Origin: Chrysogorgia sp. JL179-B06
Taxonomy: Eukaryota; Cnidaria; Anthozoa; Scleralcyonacea; Chrysogorgiidae
Direction: 5' to 3'
NCBI GenBank assembly: GCA_035772405.1
Contig: JAYKKM010000042.1
Span: 607,001 to 671,000 of the forward strand
Length of the DNA stretch: 64,000 nt
Program-made: the position numbers and the translations under genes
Notes under the pieces: generated by a model
Databases searched by the model: none
What the model was told of the DNA's origin: nothing
What the model saw: the letters and a program-made list of their open reading frames with translations, nothing else
In this document: in pieces, positions 36,280 to 47,900 of the stretch
How the letters are laid out: every line of letters begins with the position of its first letter
Numbering within the stretch: position 1 is the stretch's first letter

Positions 36280-38410
36280 GAGAAACTGGTTGCTGGTTCG
36301 CACTTAGTTCTGACAATGTTGAAGTTATAGTGAAGGAAAACGTTGAGTGTGAAGATGCAACTGAGATGGGTTGTGAAAAATATAACTTCAAGTCCTAACA
36401 GTTTAGTAGCTGGAATTTAAGCCACAGCTCTTGGGATTATGGAGTCCTATGACAGGAGCTTGGCAACAAGTTCAGTATTATGTGATCGTGGTATTATGCC
36501 ATTATGAAGTGAATGGATATTTTACTGAGAATATTTGGCATTTACACTACATTAATTGGATGACATATTAAAGTTATAGTGAAGGAAAATTGTAAGTGTG
36601 ATAAACCGACTGGAACCAGTTAAGAAAAATGCAACTACAAGACTAGCCTGTGTCACACCCCTGACTCGTCTTGGTACGAGTATTAAACCCTTCTACACGA
36701 TACAATTCATCGTATACGATTGTCATTCTGGCATACATTGTTGTATACGATTGTCGTACTGGCGTATGCAATTGTTTGCACACAACATAATTCTTGTTTC
36801 TGATTCGATGGTGAATGTTGACATGCGTGTACAGTTTGATCACATACACCAAGATGACAATCGTATACGACAAATCATACCTTGTACAGATGGTCCTTTA
36901 AGTACTTTAGTCTAATATAGTTATGCATTCATGTTTAAAACCATCAGGAGCCACCTTAATTGAGTGTAATTGCCAAATATTCTCAGCAATAAACCCATTC
37001 ACTTCATTCGTGGCATTTCCACCATGGTCGTACAGGTACATGTATATACTGAACTTGTAGCCAAGCTCCCATAGTTCAGTCGGTTAGTGTGCTGGTGTAC
37101 TGTATATTGCCAGGGTCGCAGGGTTCAATTCCCAGTATTACTATATCTAGTTTGAATTAGTTGAGGAAATATTGAAATAATATGTATTTCCCCCTGTACC
37201 GTAATTTTACATTATATCTGTCAAGTTTTTGCATGTCATATTGAAGTGATATGTAGTTTCTTGTGACCGACACAATGTGCTATTTGCACATAGAAATCTA
37301 TTACTCTAATTCATGAAGACTTCCAATTTATTGTCAGCCTTATTTGGAAATATATTCTGTCCCAGTTATCAGTCACAGGGTAAAGCAAGGAAGGCCATCC
37401 TGCTCAGGACTGTGTGAAGGTCAAACTAATAATTGGTCAGAAATTGTCTATACGGTAATTAAAAAATTGAAATTGGTTATAATTACATTACTTTTTAAAT
37501 TGTGTTGCTACTTGCTACCATCAGCAAAAGATTGATTCACTAAGCAGAAAATGCAATCAGATTATAATAAATATTAGTGCCCACCACAAAACATGGATAA
37601 AAGCCAGGATATAGAGTAATGTATGAAAAAATGGACGAAAGGGATTCTCAATTAATGCTCATAGTGCCGATAACTTAGTTTAGGACTTTCCTTGGAAAAA
37701 ATATGTGTTGTTATACATGTGTTTAAATTTTAACAATAAGAGACCTATTATGCCTCTCTCAAAAAGTCCCCTCAAGTCTTTAATAATACCAGGTTTTTGT
37801 TGTAATCTAAATTTAGAGAGCACGGTAACACCAAAGCCATTGGATAATTATCATTCAATGGCATCAAGACAACAAACTTAAACTAGTGGTCTGTCGCCAA
37901 TGCTTTTTGGCTATGCTACTATAGGTCTATTGGTGATAGACCACTTATAGTGATTAAGCACCAGTTTTGAAAATAAAAACAATGCAGAAACTTTGCGATT
38001 TGTCTTTATTTTCATATTTTAAGTTTGACTGACTGTTTGTTGATACTAAAACAATTAACTTGTGATGAGCGTTATACAACTTGGCTTGCATAGAACACTT
38101 GTGCCTTGTTGACTAATTGTTAAATTGACTGGTACCGTATGTTTATCTGCCTAATTTATCACTATGGTTCTGGATTATAGGTCAATGTTATAGGTCAAGT
38201 GAGGGGTTGATTCTGCATTCTCATCTCTATTACCTCTCTTTCATTATTTCCTTTCAAATGAAAAAGTAATAAACAAAAGCAAGTATTTAGAGCTACAGTA
38301 CTGTACCTCTTCACTTGAATTTTTTAAAAATACCTCTAGAAATATCTCTTTTATACCTGTAGGACTATATCCCTCTTATTAATATTTTAAAATTTATATA
38401 TTTATTTATT
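36280..38410. other. Interior of element B with SINE pieces and hairpins
   Basis: No gene recognised. Contents: SINE-body-like sequence related to the 20.6-21.0 kb foldback (about 36350-36660 and inverted from 36940); a foldback at 36712-36872 with GTATACGATTGTC arms; a tRNA-like block at 37065-37135; and a hairpin at about 37883-37946 (AGTGGTCTGTCGCCAAT / ATTGGTGATAGACCACT). The rest is unique-looking AT-rich sequence. Confidence 0.45.
37065..37135 (+). repeat. tRNA-derived SINE head
   Basis: GCTCCCATAGTTCAGTCGGT TAG resembles a tRNA 5' half with an A box, and GCAGGGTTCAATTCCC contains a B box about 50 bases later. The 3' end does not pair with the 5' end, so it is a SINE head rather than a tRNA gene. 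Confidence 0.5.
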
Positions 38411-38416
38411 TTCAGC

Positions 38417-38524
38417 TCATGTCCTGAAGCACTTCTATAAAGCAACAGAATACACCAATGAGGCAACAATGGCATTATGGCACAAACATGGAGAAGTGAA
38501 AGGCGTGCAATTGGTAGGAAGATA
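38417..38524 (+). CDS. Candidate orphan exon in element B
   Basis: After a T-rich tract ending TTATTTTCAG at 38416 there is an open stretch of about 35 codons (HVLKHFYKATEYTNEATMAL, WHKHGEVKGVQLVGR) before a stop. The acceptor, the richer codon composition and the absence of repeats suggest a terminal coding exon. I do not recognise the protein. It may be the last remnant of the CACTG element's own gene or of a captured host gene. Confidence 0.3.
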
Positions 38525-39159
38525 AAGGATGAAGACAGTTAGAACATTTTATTGAAACAAAACATTGATAATACAGTATAACTGAAAATTTCATGTTTTT
38601 ATAATGTTAATTGAATTTTTAGTGAAAATTGACACTACGTTGAGTTATTTCTTGCAAAACTCTTCCAAAGTCTTTGACACATTGACTCATGCCTTCATTA
38701 GATCTATAATTCCTCTGCTGAATTAGGACAGAGTAACTAGGTCCACAGCTTAGCAGGAAATAAATAAACGTAGTGTTTCAACCGAATGTCGTTACTTAGT
38801 TTTAAATGGGCTTTTAGTGAAATATGTGTGAGTTCCTACCTGGGCCAGTTGTTTGAATGTCCATTAATTGGGCATGATAATATCATGTTTACCTTGATTA
38901 GGACCGATAATATACTATTGAGAAATATTTTTAAGTAGATTTTAAAACCTACCAGTACAGTATGTTGTTGACATATTTAGTTAATAAATTATTGAAAATA
39001 TTGACATATAATAAACTATTTTACACAATCTCTATTTTTGTTTCTGTGTATATGCAATACTGTATGCATGTATCATTCAAATTACAGGAATGATTCAAAT
39101 AACATTGTTAATTTGCACAACTTGTTATACAGTTAGAGTAGAATGAACCTCATAAAGGG
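38525..39159. other. Interior of element B, no gene
   Basis: AT-rich, no recognisable feature. The right subterminal array begins at about 39160. Confidence 0.5.
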
Positions 39160-39529
39160 TACCAATGACTCTTCAAAGGAGTAGAAATGATCCAAAATAA
39201 GGGTCAAAATGACTCCTTTTAAGGTGTCGTCTGACCCTACATAAGTATAGAAATGACCCAAAAGAAGAGTTAAAATGACTCCTTTAAAGGTGTCGTCTCA
39301 CCCTACATAAGAGTAGAAATGACTCCTTCAAAGGTGTCAAAATGACTCATTTGAAGGTGTCAAAATGACTCCTTCGAAGGTGTCAAAATGACTCTTGTAA
39401 AGGGTAGAAATGACTCTTTAAAGGAGTAGGCCAAAAAGGAGTGAAAATGACTCCTTCGAGGTGTCGTCCTGGGGTCAAAAAATGATTCCTTCAAAGGAGT
39501 CAAAATGACTCTTTTGAATTTACAGTGCA

Positions 39530-40033
39530 TATGCCAAAGTTTTTTACAATTTTTTGTGAATATATATGACAAAATCGGGGTAAATGAAAGTAAATAATAG
39601 AGGTTTACTCAGTACTTTATTTGTCAGCTATGGGATATGTTAGCTTCACATCATTGTTCAATTAGTTATAATAAATTACTGAAAATTTGACCCTGGATAA
39701 ATATTGAATTCAGGAGAGATTGTGGCATCTCGGGAATGGACAATATGAGAAAATGAAGCTTAAAGTTATTTTTAGAAACTATTCTTAATAATATACAGTG
39801 CAGCACAAATGCAGAACAAATCATAACCTCTCAAAATGATCCAGTAGCATAGGATTCACCTTCATTTTGCTTGTTCTTGTCCCCCACCTTCTTTCGTTGG
39901 CCTCTAAGCACCTTTCTGCGCTTCTTAGTGGATTATTTCTCGTTATAGTTCGCCTTTTTCACCCGAAGGCAATCCGCTCGGTGGACTCCAGCATGACTAA
40001 GGACTCCTGGTTTCATTCCCAAGGGCTCTAAAA
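39530..40033. other. Intergenic, no gene
   Basis: No coding or RNA gene recognised; it abuts the LINE tail at 40034. Confidence 0.5.
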
Positions 40034-40226
40034 CCTACATACATACATACATAATTTTATTAGATGCTCCTCGAGAGGCTTTTCAGCTCTAATTTACAGT
40101 GTTTCTTAACATTATACTAACTACTGTATATCACTATATTTACAAAGGTTTGTGTTTACGAATATACTATAATAATGTCTAAAAAATCCAATTTAAAACA
40201 TTGGTTTAAATTTATATTACAGAGGA

Positions 40227-41050
40227 TTACTTATTTAAGAAATCTGTGAGAAGATTCGTCTTTATATTATGTATAAAACTTTGAACTGTCATTCTAGATT
40301 TTAGTGAGGCATCAAGATTATTCCAAATTGTAGAAGCCCTGTATAAAAAAGACTTCTGAGCTTTAGAAGTTCTACAAAGAGGTTTATGTAATTGTTTACT
40401 CTGCCGTGATACGATATTACTAATCTCAGAACGAGTAACAAACTTTCGGCATAGATAATCAGGCGCTAACTTGTTCATACATTTAAACGTCATAACACAA
40501 TCCCGGAGATACAAGATATTCTCTACGGGAAGCCATTTCAGTTGCTTTAATGCAGGTGTTATATGGTCATATTTACGGGATCCTGTCATTATGCGTACAG
40601 CAAAATTTTGTACTGTTTTAAGTTTATAAATGTTCTTCTGACTCGTTGAGGACCAAACAGAGGAACAATAAAACAGCTTGGAAAAGACATAAGATTGAAT
40701 GATCATTTCCAGAGTTGATTGCATAAATAAGTTCTTGTTTCTATTTATTTGATGTAGTTTCTTCATACAAGATGATACTGATTGCTTGATGTGTTCATCA
40801 AAGGATAAACTTGAGTGCATAATTAAGCCAAGATCTTTGGCATTTTGGACTGGTTGTACGGTTTTCCCGAGAAACGTGAACGAGATATCAGCTGGGATGT
40901 GTTTCAGCATCTGTTGTGTTCCAAAGAACATAATCTTCGTTTTATCAGGGTTAGAAAGCAGGCAATTGTTACTTAAGTAAGTGGCAACCGTGAAAAGGTC
41001 ATTGTTTACTGTCGTTACTACATCTTGTAATTTTCCAATGCAAAATGATA
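40227..41050 (-). pseudogene. LINE ORF2, RT thumb and C-terminal part
   Basis: Open from about 41045 to the stop near 40227. LSNNCLLSNPDKTKIMFFGT is the conserved region just after the RT palm. VQNAKDLGLIMHSSLSFDEH, YCSSVWSSTSQKNI, LKTVQNFAVRIMTGSRKYDH and LKQLKWLPVENILYLRDCVM follow, all standard for CR1/L2/Jockey ORF2 tails. The segment has no stops but is separated from the palm by the insertion at 41051-43376. Confidence 0.8.
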
Positions 41051-42217
41051 ACTAGGTCCCAAGGACAGTGCAAAGTTTTATAGAATTATGTATCATATTA
41101 AATAAAACAGTAGCATATTGCATGACACAAGTTTAATGCTGTGCAGGATTTTAGATTGCTTGCTTATAAAGCTGCAGTATTATTAATAGTTAATATACTG
41201 TTTGTTAGAAAAACAATTCTTGATCTTTATTATTGTAATGACAAGGTTGATAAAGGTGATAAGTTGGACAGAACATTATGCCAACTATGTTTATGGATAA
41301 CATTTCACTGGCTAATGCTGTGATTATCGGGAACGAACACAAAATCCTAATAAGAGAGTTATTGGCTCAAAATGATGAAAATAAATTAAATAAACGATGA
41401 TGAACAAACATCATAAAAGTAAATTTTAGTATCCAGACAAGAAAGAAACAATAGAAAATAATGCTAGTCCGGTGTTTTGACAACGTTAAAGGAAGCGAAG
41501 TCTGAAGACCAAGAAATACAACATTGATTTCATATAATAATAAAAAGTGCCATATATACTGGACTACTTAATAACCTCGACTGTTCGGTACAATAAAATA
41601 CCAAACCTTTGCCGCTAGTGCTCGGGCACTACAGGAAGATCTTGGTTAGATATTTTACCATAAAGACCTCACTCTTGGTCACTAAATAGTTATTATTATA
41701 TATATGGCACAAGCTACTTCAGATTAAATGACACGTCATGTGCCGGTCCGTTATTTCCCGGTAAAGGACCAATCCGGATTATGGATTTTGTCAACCATTT
41801 TCTTTACAAAGGAACAAGCCGAACAGTGATAGGAAATTTTGAAAAGCAGCAAAAATTTAACAAATTTAGTAAATTAAGCACTAAATCATGTATGAGTTGG
41901 ACAATGAACAATCTAAAAGAGAGTCTTACTATCATGAAAACAATAGAAGAACAAGAACAAGATTGAAAATGACGATTCTGTCATTCCAAAAAAAGTATGT
42001 TGATTGTTGTTTAAAAAACAATATAATAAACCTCTTATTATTCAACCGCATGGTTATTACGGTTATTAATATAACCTATGGGCTCGGTCCGTAATGTCAA
42101 GACCTCGGTCTGATATTTTCCCATAATGACCTTGTGCTCGGTTAATAAGTTAGTATTAACTTATTTTATTAACTTAGTATTAACCAAGGAACAAGGCATG
42201 TCTTTATTGGGCATTTT

Positions 42218-42397
42218 GACCTCTTTCATAATGGTACCCAAATTAAATATTCTTTTATATTCATTTAAATTAGCCTTTCTTACCTCGTTCGTGTCTGTAT
42301 AAATTCCAAAGAATCTTTGGTTTGTAAACAAGGCCAGTATGGTAATTGGCATGCATATAAAAGAATATTTGAACTGGCCGCCATTATGAAAGAGGTC
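42218..42397. repeat. 180-base MITE
   Basis: TIRs GACCTCTTTCATAATGG and CCATTATGAAAGAGGTC at the exact ends, with further pairing AAATATTCTTTTATA / TATAAAAGAATATTT inside. Short foldback element nested in the 2.3 kb insertion. Confidence 0.7.
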
Positions 42398-42489
42398 TAT
42401 ACAACAGGAATAAATCAACTAACAGTGCTTTAATATGGTAAATTGTTTGCTACTCAAGCTTTAACGCAAACTCAGAAAATGTTTCCCAG

Positions 42490-42552
42490 CCGCAAACGGG
42501 AATCGAAGCCGCAAACGGGAATCGAAGCCGCAAACGGGAATCGAACCCGCAA
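42490..42552 (+). repeat. 19-base tandem repeat ending in a tRNA B-box complement
   Basis: About three units of CCGCAAACGGGAATCGAAG. The last ends GGGAATCGAACCCGCAACC, the reverse complement of a tRNA/SINE B box (GGTTCGATTCCC), so the array probably grew from a SINE B-box segment. Confidence 0.65.
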
Positions 42553-43278
42553 CCTTCATGCCCAAAAACATATTAATATATTTCTATTAAGCCTAAGAAT
42601 ATACAATAAAAATTTCAATGCTGATAAAATTAACACAAAGTAAATAGCGAAAGTGCGAAACTACAGAACGTAAATAATACGCTTTACAAACGTGCTGGTG
42701 TCTAATTTCTACCAAAATAATCTCGCAGGTTATTCTGTGTCTATTGTGTTCCATTAGGCATAATATATTAAACAGAGACTCGGAAGACAAAATGCTGTGC
42801 TTACCTGACATATTGACTCATGACAACGTGGCAGAAATATCCTTAATGTCAGAACTTTATTTTATATCCAGGTTCGTCTTCCCCTAACAGACAACGAATC
42901 CTTTCTCCTACACCATATTTAATACTATAAATCCACAAAATCCCTGTTTCCAGAACAAATATTATCACTCGCTCCTTGCTGGCCATGTTGTTTATCAATT
43001 TCAGCTCGCGCGTGCGCAGTGGCCGCAAGTAACATGTTAACAAAAAACCCGGGGGACACAACTTATATTCCAGACATATTATGAAATATTCAAGATATCG
43101 AAATCTAACTACATTACACCTTGATACACGTAAAAAACCCATTGATAACTCACTTAACGGTTTGCCCTCATTGTCCAGGAACTTTAGATTCACTTTTCCA
43201 CTCCCAAATTAAGTAAATTAAAGTATCAAAAATACTACGAAATAATGTCGCCACCCCCCGGATGTTAACAAATCGGTC

Positions 43279-43309
43279 ACTGACTGACTGACTGACTGAC
43301 TGACTGACT
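43279..43309 (+). repeat. (CTGA)n microsatellite
   Basis: Seven to eight CTGA units followed by a TA tract, near the right end of the 2.3 kb insertion. Confidence 0.85.
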
Positions 43310-43376
43310 TTATATATATATCGTGTGAATTTTCGCCACTCATCACAATACTGCAAAGTTTAAAAAACTTTGCACT

Positions 43377-44748
43377 AAAAACAGTTTAGAGTCATCTACA
43401 TAACTTTCCAATTTACTGTTTAGCAGGATAGATAAAGATCTTTAATGAATACATTGAACAATAGGGGTCCTAGTATGCTACCTTGCGGAACTCCTTTCGT
43501 TATATGGGAAGTAAATCCGATATTTCAGCGCCAATCCGAACTACTTGCATTCGTCCAGTAAGATAGCTCCGAAACCATTCCAGTGTATTTGACGAGATTC
43601 CACAGTTCTGCAACTTGTGAAGGAGACGATCGTGGTCAATACTGTCAAATACTTTACTCAGATCAAACAAAACAAGAACGGTGACTTTCTTTTCATCGAT
43701 AGCATTGAGAATATGGTCAGTTACCAACAAATGAACTGATTCAGTCGAGTGTTTGTGTTTGTTGCCACTTTGATGACTTGTAAGTCGATTGTGTTCTTCA
43801 AGATAATTTGACAGTTGGTTAAAAACTATTCTTTCATAAATTTTGGTCACTAATAAAGAGATTGGTCGATTATTACTTGCAACTTCGCTATTTCCGTCTT
43901 TTACACGAGGCACTACTTCAGCGATCTTCTTCCAAGCCGTGGGAAATATATTGGAGGTGAACGATAAATTAATTATTTCTGTTAAAGGCTTCGAAACAAT
44001 GGACAGGCAATCTTGTATAACCTTTGTAGTCACTTTATCGATACCGGGAGATTTATTTGAAGGCATATTCATTACCACGTTCCTCTCTATTTATTTGGCT
44101 GAGGGAAAACTGCTCTAGTTTCAGGTAGTGTTTTAAAGGTTGGTGCTCTATGACAGGTATATGATGTTCTTGTGCTAATTTCTTAACAGATTCAGCCGTA
44201 GAATTGCCCACAGAAACAAAATATGAATTGAACTCATTTGAAACTTTTTTGGGATTTGCCGGTTTTATTAATTCCTTTGGTTTATTTGATGTGTATCGCC
44301 GAATAGTTTTCCAAATGGCATGACTATTATTCTTATTTTGCATAATTTCATTATCGACAAACAATTTCCGCTTCGTAAATCATTCTTTTAATTTCGGTAT
44401 GTGTCTCTTTATAGAGAGCCCAGTTAAAATGACACCGCGTTCTCCTTGCTTTTCGTAGAAGAATGTCTCTCACTTTCATTTGATCTTTTATTTCAGGAGA
44501 TATGAAGGAACTTGTACGACCACCAATGTTAAAGTGGGCCACAGCATCATACCCTCCCAATTTGAAAGAGTTCGACAACTTTTCCGGTTTCCATGGAAAT
44601 GACAGTAACACAACCGTGCAATGACGATGAAAAAACCCTCTTTTGCCACGTCCATCGCATGAAATAGCTGTTTTAAGAATTTCATCCTCATCATGTTCTG
44701 AACCGTTCAAATTGTGAATTTTTGGGAAGCATCTCACATGATTGCTTC
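43377..44748 (-). pseudogene. LINE ORF2, linker and RT fingers/palm
   Basis: Three overlapping frames cover the region: 44737-44351 (linker, with RRTRCHFNWALYKETHTEIK), 44364-44053 (NNSHAIWKTIRRYTSNK) and 44078-43500 (RT: NKSPGIDKV, NNRPISLL, FDLSKVFDSIDHDRLL). GVPQGSILGPLLFNVF follows at about 43500-43445 and the catalytic YVDD at 43391-43402. The frame changes near 44355, 44080 and 43450, and the first D of the catalytic pair is in a SKVFDS context as expected. The LINE is therefore dead. The N-terminal sequence stops at 44748, where the Polinton starts. Confidence 0.8.
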
Positions 44749-44753
44749 AGCAA

Positions 44754-44972
44754 CAGTAGTATAGAAAGTGGGGCTACCGGCGCATTTTTCCATTTTTTCA
44801 TGTCTCAACTTTTTTCTCTGTAGAACTAAGCACTTCTACCGTTTTTGGATTCCACATATAACTGTCGAGCAAATATGTGGAATCCAAAAACGGGAAAAGC
44901 GCTTGGTTCTCCAGAGAAGTTGAGACATTCAAATGGAAAAAGTTCGCCGTTAGCCCCACTTTCGAGACTACT
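44754..44972. repeat. Terminal foldback of the Polinton left end
   Basis: Bases 44754-44858 pair with 44871-44972, about 85% complementary. AGAAAGTGGGGCTACCGGCG pairs with CGCCGTTAGCCCCACTTTCG, and TTTTTGGATTCCACATAT with its exact complement, around a ~12-base loop. The second arm encodes the first ~33 residues of PolB. The structure is fully kept in copy 2 (58426-58644). Confidence 0.85.
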
Positions 44973-47900
44973 AATAGACGATGTGTCGCATGGTTCGAAA
45001 TCTGTGAGACGTGTATCAGCTAGTAGGCTACAGAGTGAGGTGTCTGGACGTGGGGCTGCTGCGGGTGAGGATGTCGCTCGTAACAAGACTGTGTCAAGCA
45101 ATATTGTGAGTGGTCCTGATGTGAACTTTATTTCAAGTCGTGAGTCGAGTGGGACTCGTGGTTCGAAAAGGTCTAAGGACTTAGCTATATTAAATAATAA
45201 AACGACTCGTGTGAAAATGTCTGAGAGTAAACGTGACTCTATTATGGATGGTAATATCGCTCGTAGTGGTACACTATCGAGTGGTGGTGCACATGGTCCT
45301 GATATGGGTTCTGGTAACTTAGTTATACCGAATATTAAGATGAGTTTTCTAGAGAGGATGTCTGGCTATCTAGCTGATGCTAAAGTATTGGGGTATAAGT
45401 GGATGGACCTTATTAGAAGAGTATCTAGAGAGAACGTCATTAGTAGAGTCACCAGATTTATGGAGGTCAGAGAAGTTCGAAAGGCTAGACGCGATCTTAA
45501 ACGATACGTGAGGAGGTCACGACTAAGTCAGGAGGCCTCAGACAAAGAGTACAAGAGAATCAATAGTCTTATTGCTAAGATGAGACGTCCTACTGTAGTA
45601 CAAAGGAGAGTTGCTCTCAAAGGGTATACCAAGTCGTATAGTGTTAAGGTGGTCGAGAAAAAGGACCCATTAAAACAACTAGTCAGGACTAGAGGAGTAG
45701 TAGGCTCAACTTTACAGAAAGAGCTAGAGAGACTGAAAGGTTTGAAGTTTTCCGAGACATTGAAAGTGACTCTAGAGAAACAAATTGGTGACAGGAAGTC
45801 TTTGTTTAAGACAGCCTTCTTCAATAGTGTGGTCAAAACAGTGGTTAGTAGTGTTGATATTAGTGGGACTACGAGACAAGCTAGTGAGGAGATACTAAAT
45901 CGTATAGCTGTGTGGTTGTCAGAAGGGTCTGGGTGGGTTGTAGATAGTGTTAATGATCACTATATTAATGTGGTAGTGTATAAGCCTCTTAAAGGATCGA
46001 GTTATATTGAGCTACCAGAAGAGTTGAGGAACGCGTCGAAAGGTTTGATTAATATAAAGAATGAAGATGATAAGTGTTTCATGTGGTGTCACGTGTTACA
46101 CAAGTGTCCTGTGAGGAAGGATCCGCAGAGAGTGTCAAAACACAAGAAGAACGTAGGTTCTGTCAATTATGAGGGAGTGAGATTTCCAGTGGATACAAAA
46201 CAGTACAAAAAGATAGAGAGGCAGAATGATATTAGCATCAGTGTGTTTGGGTATGAGGACAAGCAACCATTTCCTATCTACGTTTCTGAGGAGAAGTGTG
46301 AGGATCATATGGACCTGCTGCTAATAACGAATGGTGTTAAACGACACTACGTGTACATCAAAGACTTTGGTAGGTTTATGTTCGGTCAGTCTAATCACAA
46401 GTGTCGCAAGAATATTTGTAGATACTGTCTTCAATGTTTTACTACCAATGAGATTCTAGAGAATCATAAGGAGGTTTGTATGGTGGTAAATGGTAAGCAA
46501 GCGATCAAGATGCCAGTAGAAGAAGACAGCACTCTTGAGTACGAAAATTACCACAAACAATTAGAAGTACCATTCGTAATATACGCAGACTTCGAGGCTA
46601 TCACAGAGAAGGTCGACAACGTGACACCACTAACAGGATCGTACACCAGTGAGTACCAAAGACATACGGACTGTGGGTATGGATACAAAGTAGTGTGCTG
46701 TTACGATGATAAATATAGTAAACCAGTGGAGATGTTTCGAGGTCCGAAAGCGGTTAAGAAGTTCATGAAAAAGATGTTAGAGGAGGTTAAATACTGCAAG
46801 AAAGTTAGAAAGGATCATTTTAATAAGGACATGGTGATGACCATAGCTGATAAGGTTAACTTCAAGGAAGCGACTAGATGTCATATTTGTGGTAGGGAGT
46901 ATAAAAGGGGAAAAGTGAGAGTTAGAGATCATTGTCATATCACTGGTAAGTATAGAGGTTCAGCACATCAGTTATGTAATAGGAACTATAGACTGACTGA
47001 TAAGATACCTGTCATATTTCATAATTTAAGAGGATATGATAGTCATTTCATAATGCAAGAGATAGGTAAGGTAGGTCTGAAAATCAACGTCATACCAAAT
47101 AATATGGAGAAATATATGGCATTCATGTTAGGTAAACATCTAGTGTTTCTAGATAGTTTCCAATTTATGAGCTCTAGTCTAGCCAACCTAGTGAACAACC
47201 TACCAAAGGACTGTCTCAAGTACACGTCCGAAGTATTTCAAGGTAAGGAGCTAGAGTTGGTGTCGCGAAAAGGTGTGTACCCATATGACTATATGGATAG
47301 TTTCGATAAGTTTAACGAACTCGAGTTACCGTCAAAGGAGAGTTTCTACAGTATCCTAAACGATGAGCATGTGTCAGACACAGACTACGAGCACGCTCAA
47401 GAAGTGTGGAAGACAATGGGCGTGGAGAATATGGGTGAGTACCACGACCTATACCTAAAGTCTGACGTATTACTACTGGCTGACGTGTTCGAGAACTTTA
47501 GGAGAACGTGTAAACAATACTACCAGTTAGATCCTTGTCATTACTTCACATCACCTGGACTATCGTGGGACGCTGCTCTAAAGATGACGGGAGTGGAACT
47601 AAAGTTGATGACTAACATTGATATGTTTCAGTTTATCGAGAGAGGGATGCGGGGTGGTGTCTCCTGTATAACGCACATACACGGAGAAGCTAATAACAAA
47701 TACATGAAGGGGTATGATAGTAGTAAACCATCGAAACACATCGTATACCTAGATGCTAATAACCTTTATGGTTGGGCTATGTGTCAGTATCTACCGACTG
47801 GTGGGTTTGAGTGGGTCGAAGGTTTTGACATCAACAATCTAGATAAATATAACAACGACTCAGACAAGGGGTTGATACTCGAGGTTGATTTAGAGTATCC

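Larger units (their letters stand above)
31064..39527. mobile_element. Large CACTG-ended (CACTA/EnSpm-like) element B
   Basis: The left end is CACTGTAAATTCAAAAGAGT and the right end is its complement, ACTCTTTTGAATTTACAGTG. CA flanks both sides (31062-31063 and 39528-39529). The subterminal arrays use GAGTC words: GGAGTCATTTTGACCC-like at 31075-31380, with a ~22-base tandem of AGCACTCTTTGTTGGAGTC, and GTCAAAATGACTCCTT-like at 39160-39520. The architecture matches element A, but the repeat word differs. A Harbinger transposon is inserted inside. No CACTA transposase is recognised. Confidence 0.6.
41051..43376. mobile_element. 2.3 kb insertion splitting the LINE reverse transcriptase
   Basis: RT sequence breaks at both sides of this block and is continuous without it: SKLFL on one side, then CIGKLQDVV on the other. 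Near the ends AGTGCAAAGTTTT (41067-41079) is matched by its complement (43364-43376), a likely TIR, though the left boundary has about 16 bases outside it. Inside are two direct copies of a ~65-base word set (GGTTAGATATTTTACCATAA near 41645, GGTCTGATATTTTCCCATAA near 42110), a small MITE, a tandem repeat and a CTGA microsatellite. The frame at 42849-43193 (minus) is not recognised. Confidence 0.55.
40034..44748 (-). mobile_element. LINE (CR1/L2/Jockey-type), interrupted and 5'-broken
   Basis: The 3' end carries a short (ATGT)n tail on the minus strand (plus 40034-40051), then a 3' UTR and the ORF2 C-terminus. The reverse transcriptase continues at 43376-44748 beyond a 2.3 kb insertion. At 44748 the reading frame is cut by the left end of a Polinton. 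The endonuclease half is not present on this side and should lie beyond the Polinton copies, outside the window. Confidence 0.75.

Noticed and set aside
42849..43193. 114-codon minus-strand frame
   Set aside because: No recognisable domain, lies inside a transposon insertion and has no supporting splice or codon signal.
43269..43320. CRISPR-like or other spaced-repeat array
   Set aside because: It is a CTGA microsatellite without spacers; no CRISPR array is present anywhere in the window.
44826..45101. 91-codon minus-strand frame in the Polinton terminus (also 58498-58773)
   Set aside because: Antisense shadow of the PolB N-terminus; it exists because the region is palindromic and Ser/Arg-rich.
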